Source of the DNA: an uncultured Winogradskyella sp.
GTDB lineage: Bacteria; Bacteroidota; Bacteroidia; Flavobacteriales; Flavobacteriaceae
Direction of reading: 5' to 3'
DNA length: 64,000 bases
NCBI RefSeq assembly: GCF_947496485.1
Contig: NZ_CANMCZ010000001.1
Coordinates: forward strand, 429,596 to 493,595
The notes beneath the pieces were generated by a model that was not told where the DNA came from, made no database searches, and saw only the letters and a list, made by a program, of their open reading frames with translations. Shown piece by piece: positions 57,547 to 64,000 of this stretch (position 1 is the stretch's first letter; every line of letters begins with the position of its first letter). The translations under genes were made by a program, and so were the position numbers.

Positions 57547-57675
57547 TCCTTACTTCTTCTGTTTTGTTCTTCGGTTTTTTCAATGTGTGGTAACTTAGCG
57601 ATATGAGTCCGCTTCAATGACGTTTCATAAAACGTTAACGAAGTTCGTTGAAAATTTTGACAACCTCAAATGTTT

Positions 57676-57709
57676 AAAAATAAAAAAGCCTGAATTTAAA
57701 TTCAGGCTT
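57676..57709 (-). terminator. Terminator of the HMA protein gene
   Basis: Perfect 24-base palindrome AAGCCTGAATTT / AAATTCAGGCTT (57686-57709), followed on the minus strand by TTTTTTATTTTT. It lies 11 bases past the stop. Confidence 0.92.
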
Positions 57710-57719
57710 CGCTATTAAT

Positions 57720-58091
57720 TTAGTTTTTAGATTTCTTCTCTCCTTCATGGTCTTTTACCACATCTTTATCGCGATATCTACAACATGGATGCACAGAATC
57801 GTAAGCTTCGTCTGTTGCTTTTATATTTTTAGTATCATGGCCAACTGAAGCTATCTTTTTAGAAATCGTTTTTAAATCTGTTTTACGCTCATCATATATA
57901 AGCTTTAACTCATGTGTATCTATGTTCCAAACTGCAGATTTTACACCTTTAGTTCTAATGGCAGCTTTTTCTATGCGTTCTTTACACATACCACAGACAC
58001 CATCTACTTCCATGCTAGCTTTAGCATTTTTGTTTTGAGCAAATGTTGCTATCCCTATTAATAATGTAAAAATTAAAATTATTTTTTTCAT
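57720..58091 (-). CDS. Exported heavy-metal-associated (HMA) domain protein
   Basis: 123 residues with a signal peptide (1-19). HMA ferredoxin-like fold with metal motif G-V-C33-G-M-C36 and a second possible site H101-P-C103-C104 near the C-terminus. It resembles MerP/CopZ-type carriers placed in the periplasm. It follows the TonB receptor gene after a 133-base gap filled with palindromic repeats and ends at a terminator. Copper is the likely metal, by analogy only. Confidence 0.85.
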   Translation of the reverse strand: MKKIILIFTLLIGIATFAQNKNAKASMEVDGVCGMCKERIEKAAIRTKGVKSAVWNIDTHELKLIYDERKTDLKTISKKIASVGHDTKNIKATDEAYDSVHPCCRYRDKDVVKDHEGEKKSKN

Positions 58092-58108
58092 CTTTTTATT
58101 TTTTTATC

Positions 58109-58211
58109 ATTCTGAACTTGCCTGCGCTGAATTTCTTTAAGTGCTTCAGAATCTGTTTTTATTTTAGTTTCAATTTAAGAGATTGCCACGACTTTTTCAA
58201 AGTCTCGCAAT
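58109..58211 (-). repeat. Two REP-like palindromes in the receptor-HMA gap
   Basis: First: ATTCTGAA (58109-58116) / TTCAGAAT (58145-58152). Second: outer ATTGC (58182-58186) / GCAAT (58207-58211) with inner GACTTT / AAAGTC (58190-58204). Both look like dispersed flavobacterial intergenic repeats; a related palindrome lies between groES and groEL. Confidence 0.55.
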
Positions 58212-58224
58212 GACGTTTTGATTA

Positions 58225-60459
58225 TTATTTTATTCTATATCGCAAACCTGCATAATACATGCTTCCAAAAATTGGACCATATACAAAGTTACTATCAAAA
58301 TTTGAACCAAATGGATTATCTGCACTAATAATCGGATTATTCTGTCTGACGTTCGTTACATTTTCACCACCTAAATATACTTCAAATTTCGGAGAGAATA
58401 CTTTAGTAACCTGCAAATTCAAAGTTCCTATAGTGGGCGAATAATCATCCAATTGAAATTCTGTTGGACTCAATTCTGTACTTGGAAAACGTTGAGAACC
58501 TAACCAGTTATATGTAGCGTCAAACTTCCATTGGCTTCCATTTTCTTTTTCTGAAGTTTCATAAGCTGCATTAGCAAATAGGCGGTGTTTCGGTATTAAA
58601 GGCTTTTCTAACTGACCAGAATTATAATCCGTTTTAATATCATAATGCTTATAAGCAGTCCTTAGGTCGAATCCTTCAAAAGCATTGTAATTAAATTCAA
58701 ACTGAAAACTGTTAGCATAACTCTTACCGTCAAGATTGTAAAAGTTGACTTCAAACGGATTTTCCCAATCTACCACTATTTGATTTTGAAAATCAGTTCG
58801 ATAAAAATCTAAAGTGATATCAGCCTTTCTTTCAAATAAATTAAATCCTTGTAAATAACTAATTCCATAATTCCATGCAATTTCTGCATCTAAACCATAA
58901 ATTTTCCCACCAGAATTTAAAATGTTAATCTGGCGAGAGCTCGAAAACATATTTTGATTCTCTGCAAAAATATTAGCACTTCGTTTTCCTCTGCCAATAG
59001 ACGCTCTAAAAGCGGATTTTTCCCAAGGCGAATATCTAAGATGTAAGCGAGGAGTCACAAAAAAGCCTAATCTATTGTGTTGATCTACTCTAACACCAGC
59101 TGTCATAGTTATCTTATCTAAATCATCGTAAGAATACTCAAAAAACCCTCCTACTGAGTTTTCGGTGCGCTCGTAAGCATCAGTATTTACTAGTTCATTA
59201 TAATGATCGTATGTAAAACTTAATCCTGTTTTTACCTTATGGCGCGAATCTGAAATAATACTGTTGTAAACTAAATTTGAATAAAAGCTGTTGTGCTCAA
59301 TATTATAAAAATTTAATCCAAAATATGAATCTTGAATATGGCGACTAAAAGCTGTTTGAAAGCCTAAACTTTGGTAAGGAATTTCAGGATTTACATAACC
59401 TAGTTTAGTGGTTACTTCAAATCTTTCCGTATTAATTTCACTTCCCCAAAAATTAGTTGTACCCTTATCTGTTTCTGGATTGAAATCAACTTGACCTGAC
59501 TGCGTATTATCATTGAGGTAACGTAAATTTATGAAACTCACTATACCTTTTTCTCCATTAGTGTATTGCCAACGGTTCATAACATTAATCTGCTCTTTTA
59601 AAGGTACATCTAAAAAAGCGTCATCATTATTATCAAACTTTTGATTTCGTAAATTACCATGAAGGTATAAACCTGTACTCCACTTATCCGACACTTTTTG
59701 ATTAATGTGTGTATTTAACTCTAAACGGCCATTAACGCCTGCATACGCATTCACAAAAAGTTTATCGTCTGTTGTTGGCTTTACAAGTTCTGCATTTATC
59801 TGACCTGCAATACTTTCAAACCCATTAACCACGCTACCTGTTCCTTTAGTAATTTGAATACTTTCTACCCAAGTTCCCGGAATAAAACTCAAACCATAAG
59901 CTTGGGAAGCGCCACGAATTGCTGGAATATTCTCAGTTGCTATTAAAATATAAGGCGAATTTAAGCCTAGCATCTTTATTTGCTTTGTACCTGAAACAGC
60001 ATCTGCAAAGTTGACATCAATTGACGGATTGGTTTCAAAACTTTCTGAAAGGTTACAACAAGCCGCTTTTAACAATTCATCACTACTTACAAAAAGAGTA
60101 TTTGTTGCTTTTAAATACGATTTTGAAGTTGCTTGTTTTCGTGAAGTTACAGTTACTGCATCCAATTCATCAGAAGGTTGTAACACATGCCTTATAAAGA
60201 TGTTTGATGTTACTGTTATAGTATCTGTCTTAAAACCAACATAACTAATCACTAATTTATTATACGAGAATTTATAGGGTAGTGAAAACGCACCATCTTC
60301 TCTTGTAATTGCTCCTACCGACGAGTCTAACCAATACACATTAGCTCCTGGTAATGGCATTTCTTTGGAACTACTTGTTTCTAAAACAACACCTTCTAAT
60401 TGCTCTTGAGAAAACAAATAAATTGGGCAAAATAATAGTATAATTATATATTTTCTCAT
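58225..60459 (-). CDS. TonB-dependent receptor with Cys-Cys plug, metal cluster
   Basis: 744 residues: signal peptide (1-18), carboxypeptidase-like domain (LEGVVLETSSSKEMPLPGANVYW), plug starting at VTVTSRK and a 22-strand type barrel ending YYAGLRYRIK. The plug contains an unusual AACCNLSESF (C134, C135) and SGTKQIKMLGLNSPYILIATENIPAI. Its start overlaps the stop of the HMA-membrane protein by 4 bases (ATGA). The cysteines and neighbours suggest import of a metal or metal complex rather than a glycan. There is no SusD partner. Confidence 0.88.
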   Translation of the reverse strand: MRKYIIILLFCPIYLFSQEQLEGVVLETSSSKEMPLPGANVYWLDSSVGAITREDGAFSLPYKFSYNKLVISYVGFKTDTITVTSNIFIRHVLQPSDELDAVTVTSRKQATSKSYLKATNTLFVSSDELLKAACCNLSESFETNPSIDVNFADAVSGTKQIKMLGLNSPYILIATENIPAIRGASQAYGLSFIPGTWVESIQITKGTGSVVNGFESIAGQINAELVKPTTDDKLFVNAYAGVNGRLELNTHINQKVSDKWSTGLYLHGNLRNQKFDNNDDAFLDVPLKEQINVMNRWQYTNGEKGIVSFINLRYLNDNTQSGQVDFNPETDKGTTNFWGSEINTERFEVTTKLGYVNPEIPYQSLGFQTAFSRHIQDSYFGLNFYNIEHNSFYSNLVYNSIISDSRHKVKTGLSFTYDHYNELVNTDAYERTENSVGGFFEYSYDDLDKITMTAGVRVDQHNRLGFFVTPRLHLRYSPWEKSAFRASIGRGKRSANIFAENQNMFSSSRQINILNSGGKIYGLDAEIAWNYGISYLQGFNLFERKADITLDFYRTDFQNQIVVDWENPFEVNFYNLDGKSYANSFQFEFNYNAFEGFDLRTAYKHYDIKTDYNSGQLEKPLIPKHRLFANAAYETSEKENGSQWKFDATYNWLGSQRFPSTELSPTEFQLDDYSPTIGTLNLQVTKVFSPKFEVYLGGENVTNVRQNNPIISADNPFGSNFDSNFVYGPIFGSMYYAGLRYRIK

Positions 60460-61187
60460 GATCTCATTGTTTTAAAAATCATAATTAGAGCCATCACAAT
60501 CATAATAGAATTTTCAATAAATGTCGCCTTTGTCATAGGTAGCTTTAATGCTGTTCCTAGACACGCGCATTGAATTGATTTTTTATCTAATAGCGTTTTT
60601 GTGACACCAACAGTAGTGATACTCAAAACTACAACTGTAGCAATTAAAGCTATGTCTATTTGAAACCGCATTAAAAACATTAATCCTAATGTAACTTCAA
60701 TAAAAGGGTAAACCCAACCGTAAGCTGGAACTGCTTTTGCAAGTGGATCGTACATTCTAAAACTTTGTGGAAACCCTTTTAAGTCTAATAGTTTAAAAAA
60801 ACTAAAAACGATATAAAACAGGCCCATAAAATCGAGCATAAATCCTTCAATATCCCAAGGATCTTTGTTGAGTAGTAAAGATGCTATCAAAATATAGCCA
60901 ATTATTAAAAATAATGGAAATAGTTGTTTTAGATCATTACTTGCCGATTCCACAGAACTACTAGACTCAAAAACGTTTTTGGTCTTTTGTTCTGAAATTG
61001 CGTATTTTTCTGAAAGCGCATTTTGAAGCGTTTCTACTTCGATATGAGAATTCATTTTTATAGTTGCAATTTTATCTTCTAAATTAACTGAGATCTTTTC
61101 AACATTTGGTAATGCTAAAAGCGACTCCTCTACTGAAGCTTTGCAACTATTACAGGTCATACCTGTTAAGTTATATGTGTGTATCAT
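60456..61187 (-). CDS. HMA domain fused to a MauE/DoxX-like membrane domain
   Basis: 243 residues. Residues 1-70 are a cytoplasmic HMA domain with MTC12NSC15KASVEESLL; residues about 90-240 have four or more membrane helices of MauE/DoxX type (YILIASLLL, GLFYIVFSFFKLLDLKGFPQSFRMYDPLAKAVPAYGWVYPFIEVTLGLMFL, VLSITTVGVTKTLL, CACLGTALKLPMTKATFIENSIMIVMALIMIF). QCACLG and the late TM His/Cys-poor end are typical. It probably moves or senses the metal received through the receptor. Overlaps the receptor gene by 4 bases. Confidence 0.85.
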   Translation of the reverse strand: MIHTYNLTGMTCNSCKASVEESLLALPNVEKISVNLEDKIATIKMNSHIEVETLQNALSEKYAISEQKTKNVFESSSSVESASNDLKQLFPLFLIIGYILIASLLLNKDPWDIEGFMLDFMGLFYIVFSFFKLLDLKGFPQSFRMYDPLAKAVPAYGWVYPFIEVTLGLMFLMRFQIDIALIATVVVLSITTVGVTKTLLDKKSIQCACLGTALKLPMTKATFIENSIMIVMALIMIFKTMRS

Positions 61188-61257
61188 TATTTTAATTTGA
61201 AATATTAGTATAAAGCATCAACTAATCAATGCTCGTTGTTCTGCAATTTCAAATACA

Positions 61258-61665
61258 TCAAATTAAAAAGGTCTCGTCTAGAACGTGTATATCCTTAATG
61301 AGATTGGGAGGTGAGTAGTCTTTGTGCGGAATTATCGGCTTAGGTAAACTCTCAAATAAATTTGAATAAGAATATACATAAGCTACTAAAGTAATTTTTA
61401 GTGTTTGATCTAAATTTTCAAAATCAGAAATATTTAATTCATCCTGACCTTCAAAAATGTCAACAGTGTCTTTACAACATGGTTTCTTTACATATACCAT
61501 ATCTTCAGAATCCATACCACCACATTTTTTTGCTTCAGAAAAGATTGCTGTATCAACTAAATTTTCACCACAATAATGCTTTTCTACTTTAAATGATAAT
61601 GTAGAAAACAGCACTAAAAAAGAAAGTGCAACAGAAAAAACTCTATGTGTGTATGTTGACGTCAC
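61258..61665 (-). CDS. HYC_CC_PP family exported protein
   Basis: 135 residues. A hydrophobic leader (about 9-25) is followed by the family marks H30-Y-C32, a further C48, C63-C64 and P119-P120. The start is GTG at 61665 (GTG ACG TCA ACA); no ATG occurs before the family motif. A perfect -7 box TAATTTTG ends only 5 bases upstream, so the mRNA may be nearly leaderless. The gene lies 70 bases before the HMA-membrane gene and probably heads the metal operon. The cysteines suggest metal binding. Confidence 0.8.
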   Translation of the reverse strand: MTSTYTHRVFSVALSFLVLFSTLSFKVEKHYCGENLVDTAIFSEAKKCGGMDSEDMVYVKKPCCKDTVDIFEGQDELNISDFENLDQTLKITLVAYVYSYSNLFESLPKPIIPHKDYSPPNLIKDIHVLDETFLI

Positions 61666-61669
61666 TATG

Positions 61670-61677
61670 CAAAATTA
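61670..61677 (-). promoter_or_regulatory. Candidate -7 box of the metal operon
   Basis: TAATTTTG on the minus strand, perfect TAnnTTTG, 4 bases from the GTG start at 61665. Confidence 0.45.
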
Positions 61678-61715
61678 CGAAATAATTCAGAAGTCAAGAT
61701 ACATTTATAAAACTC

Positions 61716-62144
61716 TTAACGATTAAGTTTATAATAATAAAAAGCTGGTAACAAAACGATTAAGCCTATAGGTTGAATTAAAAAACGTCTCACGTTAAAG
61801 AATAAATAATAATCCTCTTGTTTTGGGTTTATAACAAAATACAAAAAAGGAATAAGCAACGCTATATATGCAATTGCATATAGCAGTACTGAAAATTTGA
61901 TAATCGTTTTGTCGTTGAAAATTAAAAATAGAATACCTAGAGATGCTAAGGTGTTTAATAAATATCGTAATGAGGTAAAAAACACAAGCTTAGCAACCTC
62001 TCGCCTTGGGTTATCCATATATAAATAGTCGTTTTCAAAAAAAGTGAGGTATGGATCGTAAAACAGTATGTCTTCAAAAGCTCTTATAGCTACTAAAAGT
62101 AAAAACAAAATAACTACAAATATGTATCTAGTGGCTTTAGGCAT
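61716..62144 (-). CDS. Exosortase F system-associated membrane protein
   Basis: 142 residues with about four membrane helices (6-24, 50-70, 80-103, 121-138). Visible are FEDILFYDPYLTFFENDYLYMDNPRREVAKLVFFTSLRYLLNTLASLGILFLIF and FFNVRRFLIQPIGLIVLLPAFYYYKL, matching the small partner usually encoded with XrtF. It overlaps the xrtF stop by 8 bases. Its role in sorting is not known to me. Confidence 0.82.
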   Translation of the reverse strand: MPKATRYIFVVILFLLLVAIRAFEDILFYDPYLTFFENDYLYMDNPRREVAKLVFFTSLRYLLNTLASLGILFLIFNDKTIIKFSVLLYAIAYIALLIPFLYFVINPKQEDYYLFFNVRRFLIQPIGLIVLLPAFYYYKLNR

Positions 62145-62688
62145 TAACTTTCATGTTTTTAGAAAATCGATTAACCCAAAACATCCATAATAAAAAAACA
62201 ACACCATAAATCAACATAGGAAAAATAACAGTATGTAAAATTTCTTGTCGCCAAGGGTAATGATATAGACCTACAGATAGGATTACAATTCTTATGAGAT
62301 TGAAGGCGTAGATAATTATACTACCAGCAAAACCATACATGAAAGTCGTTTTAAATTGCCCAGAAAATGCTATAATAAAAGACAAGAATAGAATTATAAT
62401 GCTTATCGCATTACAACCTTCAATGACTCTGGCCACAAACTTTCCGTTTATAATTATTTTCATTGATGATTCATCCGGATGCGGAATAATCTTAGCATCG
62501 TAACCAATACCATTGAGTAATGAATTTGTTTGTTTTGCAACAAGATTGGTTAAGTAATCTGGATAAAACTTAGAACCGTCAGAATATTTGAGATACAGAT
62601 TATAAGCTATTGTTAGTACTGAATAGGTCACTAAAAAAATGACTATAAAGCGAATAACGAGTTTATATTTGGTTAAAAGAGCTTTCAA
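62137..62688 (-). CDS. xrtF: Exosortase family protein XrtF
   Basis: Integral-membrane transpeptidase-like sorting enzyme of 183 residues with about five helices. The exosortase catalytic triad is visible: C92 in VIEGCNAISI, R133 in NLIRIV, H152 in LHTVIFP. Exosortases process proteins with a C-terminal PEP-like/hydrophobic/basic tail. The associated membrane protein overlaps downstream. No protein with a matching sorting tail was noticed in the window. Confidence 0.9.
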   Translation of the reverse strand: MKALLTKYKLVIRFIVIFLVTYSVLTIAYNLYLKYSDGSKFYPDYLTNLVAKQTNSLLNGIGYDAKIIPHPDESSMKIIINGKFVARVIEGCNAISIIILFLSFIIAFSGQFKTTFMYGFAGSIIIYAFNLIRIVILSVGLYHYPWRQEILHTVIFPMLIYGVVFLLWMFWVNRFSKNMKVNA

Positions 62689-62782
62689 TAAACTAGCAAT
62701 ATTTAGTTTGTTGTTAAATTTATAAAAACAGTATTTTAAAAACAGTGCTTTTTGAATACTTTTACCAAAAGTTTATAAACAG

Positions 62783-63241
62783 ATGAATCTACAAGATTTA
62801 AAACCTAAAATAATATCAATATTAGCGGAACATAGCCTTATTATTGATGAGCGCCTATTGCACATTTGTAAAGTGTTAGAAGAAAACGTAGCCTATTACA
62901 ATTGGGTTGGCTTCTATTTTAAAAATGGAGATAAACACGAATTAAAACTTGGGCCATATATTGGTGAACCTACTGACCATACTATAATTCCGTTTGGAAA
63001 AGGCATCTGTGGCCAAGTTGCGGTGAGTAATGAAAATTTTGTAGTTCCGGACGTGGCTGCACAAGATAATTATATTGCTTGCAGCATTACTGTAAAGGCA
63101 GAAATTGTTATTCCTATTTTTGTAAATGGTGAAAATATCGGGCAAATTGATATCGATTCTAATACGCCAGATCCTTTTACTGAAGCTGATGAACGATTCT
63201 TAGAGTTTGTTTGTAAAGAAGTTGCTAAGATAATAGTCTAG
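62783..63241 (+). CDS. GAF domain protein, free-methionine-(R)-sulfoxide reductase-like
   Basis: 152 residues, a single GAF domain. The fRMsr look is clear: YYNWVGFYF, LGPYIGEP, IPFGKGICGQVAV, VVPDVAAQDNYIACSITVKAEIVIPIFV, GQIDIDSNTPDPFTEADERFLEFV. Two of the three reductase cysteines align (C76 in GIC, C100 in IAC); the first, in the usual K-I-A-C, is replaced by TDHT. It may work with two cysteines or be a sensor. Monocistronic, convergent with the ABC permease gene (8-base gap). Confidence 0.85.
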   Translation: MNLQDLKPKIISILAEHSLIIDERLLHICKVLEENVAYYNWVGFYFKNGDKHELKLGPYIGEPTDHTIIPFGKGICGQVAVSNENFVVPDVAAQDNYIACSITVKAEIVIPIFVNGENIGQIDIDSNTPDPFTEADERFLEFVCKEVAKIIV

Positions 63242-63249
63242 AACTATTT

Positions 63250-64000
63250 TTACATACCAGTTCTAATAGCTTCTACAGGATCTAATTTCGATGCAGAAAT
63301 TGCAGGTATAATTCCAGAAATCAATCCAATAAATGTAGACAAGCAAAACCCGATAAACATATTCCAAAAGGACAATACAAATTCAAAATCTTCTACAAAT
63401 CCGTTCATTACTATAGCTATTACCCAAACTAAAAACAAACCAACTAAGCCACCAACTACGGCTAAAATTACGGCTTCAAATAAAAACTGAAACAATATAA
63501 ATTTATTTTTGGCGCCTAAAGATTTCTGAATTCCGATAAGATTAGTACGCTCTTTTACACTAACAAACATAATATTGGCAATACCAAAACCACCAACCAA
63601 AAGTGAAAATCCACTAATAATCCAGCCAATAACATTTAACGCTCCCAGCATTTCATCTATAGCATTTTGTAAACCAGAAATAATATTAATAAAAAAAGTA
63701 TCTATTGTATTAGGTTTTAAGCCACGCTTGGTACGCATTATCTGAGTAACTTCAGCTTTTAAACCATCAATATCTACATTCTTTTTCGGCTTTATTATAA
63801 CAATGGGTAAGTTATTTTTATTGTTATCACCAAATCTATTTCTATAATAGTTAGCTGGCAGAAAAATAGAAACATCATTACTATCTCCCAACAAACTTGA
63901 GCCTTCTTTTTTTACCACACCAATAACCGTAAATTTCTGACCATAAAGTCTAACTTTTTTTCCAATGGGTTCAAGATTACCAAAAAGTGCATTAGCTATT
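63250..64000 (-). CDS. MacB/FtsX-type ABC transporter permease, 5' end cut by window edge
   Basis: The reading frame is open from the right edge to the stop at 63250, so the GTG at 63918 is not the start; upstream residues read ANALFGNLEPIGKKVRLYGQKFTVIGVVKKEG, typical of the MacB periplasmic core domain. C-terminal FtsX domain with three membrane helices: NVIGWIISGFSLLVGGFGIANIMFVSVKERTNLIGIQKSLGAK, FLFEAVILAVVGGLVGLFLVWVIAIVMNG and MFIGFCLSTFIGLISGIIPAISASKLDPVEAIRTG. The missing N-terminus and ATPase partner would be to the right. Substrate unknown. Confidence 0.92.
   Translation of the reverse strand, partial: IANALFGNLEPIGKKVRLYGQKFTVIGVVKKEGSSLLGDSNDVSIFLPANYYRNRFGDNNKNNLPIVIIKPKKNVDIDGLKAEVTQIMRTKRGLKPNTIDTFFINIISGLQNAIDEMLGALNVIGWIISGFSLLVGGFGIANIMFVSVKERTNLIGIQKSLGAKNKFILFQFLFEAVILAVVGGLVGLFLVWVIAIVMNGFVEDFEFVLSFWNMFIGFCLSTFIGLISGIIPAISASKLDPVEAIRTGM

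Larger units (their letters stand above)
56248..57642. mobile_element. Candidate cassette-like unit bounded by nested inverted repeats
   Basis: Outer inverted repeat TTCGTTAAC (56248-56256) / GTTAACGAA (57634-57642); inner inverted repeat GTTACCACAC (56376-56385) / GTGTGGTAAC (57585-57594). Between them lie two co-directional small genes and no transposase. Each flank therefore begins TTCGTTAAC and ends GTTACCACAC when read inward, with unlike, palindrome-rich middles (138 and 58 bases). The left flank contains AATTAGGTG (56257-56265) / CACCTAATT (56288-56296) and GTGTAT / ATACAC (56263, 56367). No target duplication was identified. Confidence 0.45.

Noticed and set aside
63916..63918. GTG as start of the ABC permease
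   Set aside because: The frame continues upstream to the window edge with typical MacB core-domain sequence, so the GTG is an internal Val codon.

Overview
The window looks like chromosomal DNA of a marine-type member of the Flavobacteriaceae (Bacteroidota). It is AT-rich, promoters follow the Bacteroidota TAnnTTTG (-7) pattern, and it carries a complete gliding/type IX secretion core (gldK-gldL-gldM-gldN), two SusC/SusD pairs, an XrtF exosortase pair, DUF6090 and HYC_CC_PP family proteins. I cannot name the genus.

Region 1 (1-27474) is a polysaccharide/glycoside utilisation locus. From right to left on the minus strand: an operon of two SusC/SusD pairs and a DUF1735-type surface lipoprotein (17862-6720) ending in a terminator; then a double-DUF1080 lipoprotein, two Tat-exported Gfo/Idh/MocA oxidoreductases and a SASA-type esterase (6524-1170); then a sulfatase cut by the left edge. 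To the right is a xylose operon (ThuA-DUF1080 fusion, xylB, xylA, xylose transporter; 24056-18143), divergent from a galactose operon (galM, galK, galT; 24374-27474). No classical glycoside hydrolase is visible; glycosidic bonds may instead be cut by an oxidise-cleave-reduce (3-keto) route. Four transcription units (sulfatase, SusC operon, xylose operon, galactose operon) share an 18-bp motif ending ACAGGATA that sits exactly 20 bp upstream of a -7-like box. This is the best candidate here for an undescribed regulon.

Region 2 (27475-39400): an initiator tRNA-Met with a folded 5' leader, a secreted plant-type LRR protein, an RND tripartite efflux operon with a small zinc-ribbon-like protein, an ABC-F ATPase, a DUF983 protein and a FAD oxidoreductase. 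Region 3 (38456-46957): the gldKLMN operon, an arginase-fold protein with altered metal ligands, and topA.

Region 4 (47116-55457): housekeeping. miaB, a receiver-less sigma-54 activator, a 65-aa protein, lptE, a TPR-like protein and secG form a tightly spaced plus-strand operon, followed by groES-groEL. Region 5 (55598-64000) is more accessory: a DUF6090 protein, a two-gene unit flanked by nested inverted repeats that looks like a mobile cassette, a metal-handling cluster (two HMA proteins, a TonB receptor with a Cys-Cys plug, a HYC_CC_PP protein), the exosortase XrtF pair, a GAF/fRMsr-like protein and an ABC permease cut by the right edge. All identifications come from reading the sequence; no database search was run.
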